DNA of 11,260 nucleotides from an uncultured Clostridia bacterium (GTDB lineage Bacteria > Bacillota > Clostridia > Oscillospirales > QAKW01), in contig CALXGU010000034.1 of the NCBI GenBank assembly GCA_944387905.1, positions 1 through 11,260 on the forward strand, in the 5' to 3' direction. The notes under the pieces were generated by a model. That model ran no database searches and was not told the DNA's origin. It saw only the letters and a program-made list of their open reading frames with translations. This document shows positions 7,909 through 11,260 of this stretch, one piece after another. A program made the translations under genes and the position numbers. Position 1 is the first letter of the stretch, and each line of letters starts with the position of its first letter.

Positions 7909-7946
7909 CATTTTTATGCAGTCCACATTTTAAAGGGGAAACGGAT

Positions 7947-9401
7947 ATGTACAAGAAGAAATCAAGCGGCTGGGCAAAGCATTATGATTTTATACTGCTG
8001 GATCTGCTCTGCCTGCACCTGTCTTTCACACTTTCGTATATTATTCGCCATGGACTAAATAACCCTTACGGTGATCAGCTTTATCGAAATATGGCGATAT
8101 TTATAACTTTTGCGGATATTGCCGTATTGTTTTTCTTTGAGACTCTCAAAGGCGTTTTAAAGCGTGGTTACTACAAAGAATTTGCCGCCACTTTGAAACA
8201 TGTGACGATAGTATTTCTTCTGTCAGTACTGTATCTGTTTTCAATACAGGAGAGCTTTTACTATTCCCGTGTCACAATGTTTCTTATGGGCATAATCTAT
8301 CTGCTCACTTCATATCTTGTAAGAATTTGGAGAAAGCATACAATACTCCACAATAACCGTACTGACCGCAGAAAGCGTTCAATGCTTATAGTCACCACCG
8401 GCGATAAAGTAAACGAAATAGTTTCTCAGCTGATAAAAAATAATTATGAACAGTTCTGCCTGTCCGGTATCGCGGTAATAGACAGCGATATGCGCGGAGA
8501 AGAAATTGAAGGGATCCCGATCGTTGCAGACAGAAACAGCGTTATAGATTATGTCTGCCATGAATGGGTAGATGAAGTATTCGCTGCATTTTCCAAAAAT
8601 ATAGCCTACCCTCAGGAATTGATTGACCAATTTACGATAATGGGAGTCACGGTACATGAGAAGCTGGATATCGATGCGGACATGCTCGGGAAGAAACAGC
8701 TTATAGAAAAAGTCGGGGATTATACCGTATTGACGACAAGCATAAATTACGTCACGACCCTGCAGACAGTGGTAAAACGGGCTATGGATATAATCGGCGG
8801 ACTATTGGGATGTATCATAACAGGACTGCTGTTTATTGTGCTGGCTCCGATAATATATTTTTCATCGCCCGGACCTATAATTTTTTCACAGTATCGTGTC
8901 GGAAAAAACGGAAAAAAATTTAAAATTTATAAATTCCGCACCATGTATATGGATGCCGAGGAGAGAAAAAAAGAGCTGCTTGAAAACAACCGGATAAAAG
9001 ACGGCATGATGTTCAAGCTGGATTTCGATCCGCGCATTATCGGAAATAAAATACTTCCTGACGGAACATTGAAATTCGGAATCGGATCTAAGATACGCGC
9101 ATTGAGTCTTGATGAGTTTCCTCAGTTTCTCAATGTGCTCAAAGGCGATATGAGTCTTGTGGGCACCCGCCCTCCGACAATGGACGAATGGGAAAAATAT
9201 GAAAAACATCACCGTGCAAGACTTGCGACCAAACCCGGCATTACCGGGATGTGGCAAGTGAGCGGCAGAAGCAATATCACGGATTTTGAAGAGGTCGTCA
9301 GACTTGACACTAAATATATCAGCGAATGGAATCTGGGCCTCGATTTTAAAATTTTATTAAAAACAATAACCGTAGTATTCAAAAAGGAAGGATCAATGTA
9401 G
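7947..9401 (+). CDS. Polyprenyl glycosylphosphotransferase (initiating sugar transferase)
   Basis: A 484-residue enzyme that starts the repeat unit by moving a sugar 1-phosphate from a nucleotide sugar to undecaprenyl phosphate. Four N-terminal membrane helices (about 14-34, 47-66, 84-101, 109-127) are followed by a Rossmann-like domain (about 143-250) and then the bacterial sugar transferase domain (about 275-484). That domain begins with KRAMDIIGGLLG and a membrane hairpin ending in APIIYFSSPGPIIFSQ (300-315), then KIYKFRTMYMDAEERK (326-341), the catalytic Asp-Glu pair in SLDEFPQFLNVLKGDMSLVG (387-406), TRPP (407-410) and GITGMWQVSGRSN (431-443). All key motifs are intact and the length is typical of the WbaP/WcaJ class. 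AAAGGGGAA lies just upstream of the ATG. The 38-bp gap from the LCP gene has no terminator, so both genes are probably one transcript. Whether it transfers Gal-P, Glc-P or another sugar is not decided. Confidence 0.95.
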   Translation: MYKKKSSGWAKHYDFILLDLLCLHLSFTLSYIIRHGLNNPYGDQLYRNMAIFITFADIAVLFFFETLKGVLKRGYYKEFAATLKHVTIVFLLSVLYLFSIQESFYYSRVTMFLMGIIYLLTSYLVRIWRKHTILHNNRTDRRKRSMLIVTTGDKVNEIVSQLIKNNYEQFCLSGIAVIDSDMRGEEIEGIPIVADRNSVIDYVCHEWVDEVFAAFSKNIAYPQELIDQFTIMGVTVHEKLDIDADMLGKKQLIEKVGDYTVLTTSINYVTTLQTVVKRAMDIIGGLLGCIITGLLFIVLAPIIYFSSPGPIIFSQYRVGKNGKKFKIYKFRTMYMDAEERKKELLENNRIKDGMMFKLDFDPRIIGNKILPDGTLKFGIGSKIRALSLDEFPQFLNVLKGDMSLVGTRPPTMDEWEKYEKHHRARLATKPGITGMWQVSGRSNITDFEEVVRLDTKYISEWNLGLDFKILLKTITVVFKKEGSM

Positions 9402-9406
9402 GAGGT
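9400..9406 (+). promoter_or_regulatory. Perfect Shine-Dalgarno site that fixes a TTG start
   Basis: AGGAGGT lies 6 bases before the TTG at 9413-9415 and overlaps the TAG stop (9399-9401) of the sugar transferase gene. It is a full anti-16S match at ideal spacing, so it supports the TTG as the true start and couples translation of the two genes. Confidence 0.85.
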
Positions 9407-9412
9407 CTGGGA

Positions 9413-10168
9413 TTGGAGATCAAGGTAATAGTAGCGGCTCACAAGAAATACAATATGCCCGAAGACCGTCTGTACCTTCCCGTACAGGTCGGCAGTGCTC
9501 TGCATGAAAAAATCGGATATCAATGCGACGATACAGGAGATAACATCTCCGCAAAAAATCCGTTTTTCTGTGAGCTTACGGGTCTTTACTGGGCATGGAA
9601 AAACATAAACTCCGACGCTGTGGGACTTGTACATTACCGCCGTCATTTCGGCAAAGCCCCGAACAGATTGCTGGATTATGACACGGCGTCTGCCCTGCTT
9701 GAAAATCATGATGCCATCCTGCCGAAAAAACGTAAGTATTATATTGAAAATCTTTATTCCCACTATGTAAATACGCTTGAACCTGAGCCACTGGAGCAAA
9801 CAGGAATTATTATCAGTGAAAAATATCCTGATTACTATCCTCAGTTTGAGCTTTTGAAAAAGCGTACAAGCGCCCATATGTTCAACATGATGATAATGAA
9901 ACGCGAGCTGTTTGATCAATACTGCAGCTGGCTGTTTGATATACTTTTTGAATTGGAAAAACGTGTGCCTGCGGACGGCATGGATAGCTTTCATGCCAGA
10001 TTTTTCGGCCGCGTTTCGGAACTGCTTTTAGATGTGTGGATAAATACCAATGGTATAAAATACACCGAATACCCGTTTGTATATATGGAAAAAGTAAATA
10101 AGCTGAAAAAAGGCGCGGCGTTTTTGAAAGCTAAATTTTTTAAAACAAAATACAATAAAAGCTTTTAA
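9413..10168 (+). CDS. DUF4422 protein, probable glycosyltransferase
   Basis: A 251-residue soluble protein of the DUF4422 (PF14393) type, common in capsule and exopolysaccharide loci. Recognisable blocks are IKVIVAAHKKYNMPED (3-18), GDNISAKNPFFCELTGLYW (42-60), VGLVHYRRHF (70-79), AHMFNMMIMKRELFDQYCSWLF (154-175) and RVSELLLDVWINTN (200-213). From memory, a DUF4422 domain in Klebsiella galactan synthesis has been linked to galactosyl or galactofuranosyl transfer; I hold this with moderate confidence. With glf in the same locus, galactofuranose transfer is an attractive inference. The end is basic and Lys/Phe-rich, suited to the membrane surface. Translation starts at a TTG supported by a perfect AGGAGGT; the gap from the previous stop is 11 bp. 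It is the last protein gene of the rightward unit, and no strong terminator lies between it and the tRNA promoter 6 bp downstream. Confidence 0.85.
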   Translation: MEIKVIVAAHKKYNMPEDRLYLPVQVGSALHEKIGYQCDDTGDNISAKNPFFCELTGLYWAWKNINSDAVGLVHYRRHFGKAPNRLLDYDTASALLENHDAILPKKRKYYIENLYSHYVNTLEPEPLEQTGIIISEKYPDYYPQFELLKKRTSAHMFNMMIMKRELFDQYCSWLFDILFELEKRVPADGMDSFHARFFGRVSELLLDVWINTNGIKYTEYPFVYMEKVNKLKKGAAFLKAKFFKTKYNKSF

Positions 10169-10174
10169 TTTTTA

Positions 10175-10204
10175 TTGACAACAAGGCGTATATTGTATTA
10201 TAAT
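10175..10204 (+). promoter_or_regulatory. Promoter of the tRNA-Ser gene
   Basis: A perfect TTGACA (10175-10180), an 18-base spacer and a perfect TATAAT (10199-10204) lie 48 bp before the tRNA. The promoter starts only 6 bp after the DUF4422 stop codon. The expected transcript start is near 10211, leaving a short leader to be removed by RNase P. Confidence 0.85.
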
Positions 10205-10252
10205 ACATGCATACTTTTGTAAGACAAATTCAAATAATATTTTCGTCAGCTT

Positions 10253-10343
10253 GGAGAAATACTCAAGAGGCCGAAGAGGCGCCCCTGCTAAGGGCGTAGG
10301 GCGGGTAACCGTCGCGAGGGTTCAAATCCCTCTTTCTCCGCCA
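10253..10343 (+). tRNA. tRNA-Ser (anticodon GCU)
   Basis: A 91-nt class II tRNA with every arm visible. The acceptor stem GGAGAAA (10253-10259) pairs with TTTCTCC (10333-10339), then discriminator G and encoded CCA (10341-10343). The D stem is CTC/GAG (10262-10264 and 10276-10278). The anticodon stem CGCCC/GGGCG encloses the loop CTGCTAA, giving anticodon GCT at 10287-10289, which reads AGC and AGU serine codons. The long variable arm (10297-10315) has a GGCGG/CCGTC stem, as expected for serine. The T arm is GAGGG-TTCAAAT-CCCTC (10316-10332). Confidence 0.98.
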
Positions 10344-10349
10344 GCGTGG

Positions 10350-10387
10350 CGCCGGATCCAGAAAGATATTGGGTCCGGCGTTTTTTT
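10350..10387 (+). terminator. Intrinsic terminator after tRNA-Ser
   Basis: A 10-bp stem, CGCCGGATCC (10350-10359) with GGGTCCGGCG (10371-10380), has one G-U pair and an 11-base loop, and is followed at once by seven T (10381-10387) and further T-rich sequence. It ends the tRNA transcript and probably also any readthrough from the polysaccharide operon. On the minus strand there is no T run after the stem, so it is not a clear terminator for the convergent gene. Confidence 0.92.
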
Positions 10388-10411
10388 ATTTTAATAAATA
10401 CTTATATTTGT

Positions 10412-10987
10412 TTATGTTTTTGTCTTGCCGCAGCTTATGAGAAAGCCTATACATGCAGAAATAAAATCTCTGAGCTGAGATACCATTGCAGAAATTTCTG
10501 AATTCTGACTGCCGGATACATTAGAAGCAAGTAAAATCATGAGACTCACCATACCTATGACAGCGACGACAGTGATCTGAATTTTACTGCAGCCTGCTCC
10601 TGCACGACTGTTTTTCTGATTGACCAGCGTCTGAACTTGCCGCTCTTTTTCCTGAGATGAATCGCTGAAGCCTATCTGATATTTTATACCTGACGCTTCA
10701 GGCAATGTATCCGATCCTGTATTGATTACAGATGTCATAACGCCGCTGTTATTTTGCTTTGAAGATTCTGAAGCGGCAAAATTACCGCTGATAAAATATC
10801 CGAAAATGGAAGCGGCAGAGGTCCTTACAATTATATAAACAGTATTGTCATCATCTGCTTTTGACGCGCATGTAAACATATGAAAAATTATATACGCAAA
10901 TAAAACAACCATAAAAACTATAAGAAATTTGTCAACTATACAAATTTTTTCCGTTATTTGTTTTATATTGGAAAAAAATTTTTTCAT
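10412..10987 (-). CDS. Unrecognised four-helix membrane protein
   Basis: I do not recognise this 191-residue protein. It has a basic start, hydrophobic helices at about 20-38, 49-67, 134-154 and 168-186, and a polar Ser/Gln/Asn-rich middle of about 65 residues (68-133). The two helix pairs look alike: the second helix of each ends in a similar way (RTSAASIFGYFISG near 55-68, LRDFISACIGFLISCG near 172-187), which suggests a duplicated two-helix hairpin. The start at 10987 has AAGGTGA 7 bases upstream, supporting a real gene. It is convergent with the tRNA and stands alone in the window, so its neighbours give no functional hint. I see no convincing promoter. Its stop lies 24 bp beyond the tRNA terminator's T run. 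Confidence 0.7.
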   Translation of the reverse strand: MKKFFSNIKQITEKICIVDKFLIVFMVVLFAYIIFHMFTCASKADDDNTVYIIVRTSAASIFGYFISGNFAASESSKQNNSGVMTSVINTGSDTLPEASGIKYQIGFSDSSQEKERQVQTLVNQKNSRAGAGCSKIQITVVAVIGMVSLMILLASNVSGSQNSEISAMVSQLRDFISACIGFLISCGKTKT

Positions 10988-11101
10988 GATCTCACCTTAC
11001 AATTTCAGCTGATGTTTATTTATATATAATATGATGAAGTATGTGTTCATGATAAAGAAAACAAAAATCATCAAAAAAACAAATCATCTGTAAAAACCAA
11101 C

Positions 11102-11120
11102 ATTGTAATTATACTACAAT
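11102..11120. promoter_or_regulatory. Inverted repeat ATTGTA-N7-TACAAT, candidate operator
   Basis: Six-base half-sites ATTGTA (11102-11107) and TACAAT (11115-11120) are exact reverse complements around a 7-base AT-rich centre. The site lies 18 bp upstream of the -35 box of the right-edge gene and in the shared gap with the minus-strand membrane protein gene. It could bind a dimeric regulator. Short AT-rich repeats arise by chance, so this is tentative. Confidence 0.4.
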
Positions 11121-11138
11121 ATCGGAAATACTTACTTG

Positions 11139-11167
11139 TTGAAACGCGGCAAATGATACGATATACT
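11139..11167 (+). promoter_or_regulatory. Likely promoter of the right-edge gene
   Basis: TTGAAA (11139-11144), a 17-base spacer and TATACT (11162-11167) lie about 48 bp before the TTG start at 11216. The leader contains a small GCGG/CCGC hairpin (about 11180-11193), which is too short to carry weight. Confidence 0.65.
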
Positions 11168-11215
11168 TATGCTTGGCTGCGGTAAACGCCGCGGTTAAAT
11201 TTGAAAGGAGACATT

Positions 11216-11260
11216 TTGTCTGAAAACAAGTATAAAAATTTATTCAATGATATTGTCACT
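11216..11260 (+). CDS. Start of an unidentified gene, cut by window edge
   Basis: Fifteen codons, beginning MSENKYKNLFNDIVT when TTG is read as Met, stay open to the window end. AAAGGAG lies about 5 bases upstream of the TTG at 11216-11218, and a good promoter lies upstream. The fragment is too short to assign a function. The strong ribosome binding site and promoter are the reasons for calling it. Confidence 0.6.
   Translation, partial: MSENKYKNLFNDIVT

Noticed and set aside
9209..9994. Open frame of 261 codons on the minus strand
   Set aside because: It is antisense to the conserved C-terminal end of the sugar transferase and to the DUF4422 gene; both plus-strand genes have strong ribosome binding sites and family motifs.
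10316..10343. Attachment site for an integrated element at the tRNA 3' end
   Set aside because: I found no second copy of the tRNA 3' end in the window and no integrase gene.
10988..11100. Promoter for the minus-strand membrane protein
   Set aside because: AT-rich -10-like words (for example TATTAT) are present, but none has an acceptable -35 box at 16-18 bases.
11041..11100. Short repeats of the type CAAAAATCATC / ACAAATCATC as a CRISPR-like or iteron array
   Set aside because: Only two imperfect short copies in A-rich DNA, without regular spacing.

Overview
The window looks like part of a cell-surface or capsular polysaccharide locus from a low-to-moderate GC Gram-positive bacterium, most likely of the Bacillota/Clostridia. 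The reasons are strong AGGAGG-type ribosome binding sites, TTG starts, a LytR-CpsA-Psr (LCP) ligase beside a polyprenyl-phosphate sugar transferase, and a tRNA with an encoded CCA. A Ruminococcus-like organism is my guess from the style of the proteins and is not shown by the sequence.

Layout. Two transcription units diverge from an AT-rich region of about 300 bp (6564-6864). The leftward unit reads glf (UDP-galactopyranose mutase), a GT2 glycosyltransferase, a GT4-like glycosyltransferase, an O-antigen polymerase/ligase-like membrane protein (Wzy), a second GT2 and a Wzx flippase that runs off the left edge. Apart from a 79-bp gap with a strong hairpin after glf, its genes are 0-5 bp apart. 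The rightward unit reads an LCP ligase, a polyprenyl glycosylphosphotransferase and a DUF4422 protein that is probably a glycosyltransferase. It is followed almost directly by a tRNA-Ser(GCU) with its own promoter and a clear intrinsic terminator.

Right of the tRNA lie an unrecognised four-helix membrane protein on the minus strand, a 228-bp gap with an inverted repeat and a good promoter, and the first 15 codons of a plus-strand gene that starts with TTG.

How the genes fit together (inference from families). The sugar transferase loads the first sugar phosphate onto undecaprenyl phosphate. The DUF4422 protein and the three classical glycosyltransferases extend the repeat unit, with Glf supplying UDP-galactofuranose. 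Wzx flips the lipid-linked unit, Wzy polymerises it, and the LCP protein attaches the polymer to the cell wall. No Wzz/tyrosine-kinase chain-length module lies in the window.

I found no CRISPR array, insertion sequence or phage gene. The enzymes belong to known families. The less explained parts are the divergent control region with a 22-bp perfect palindrome, the hairpin after glf, the DUF4422 protein and the small four-helix membrane protein.
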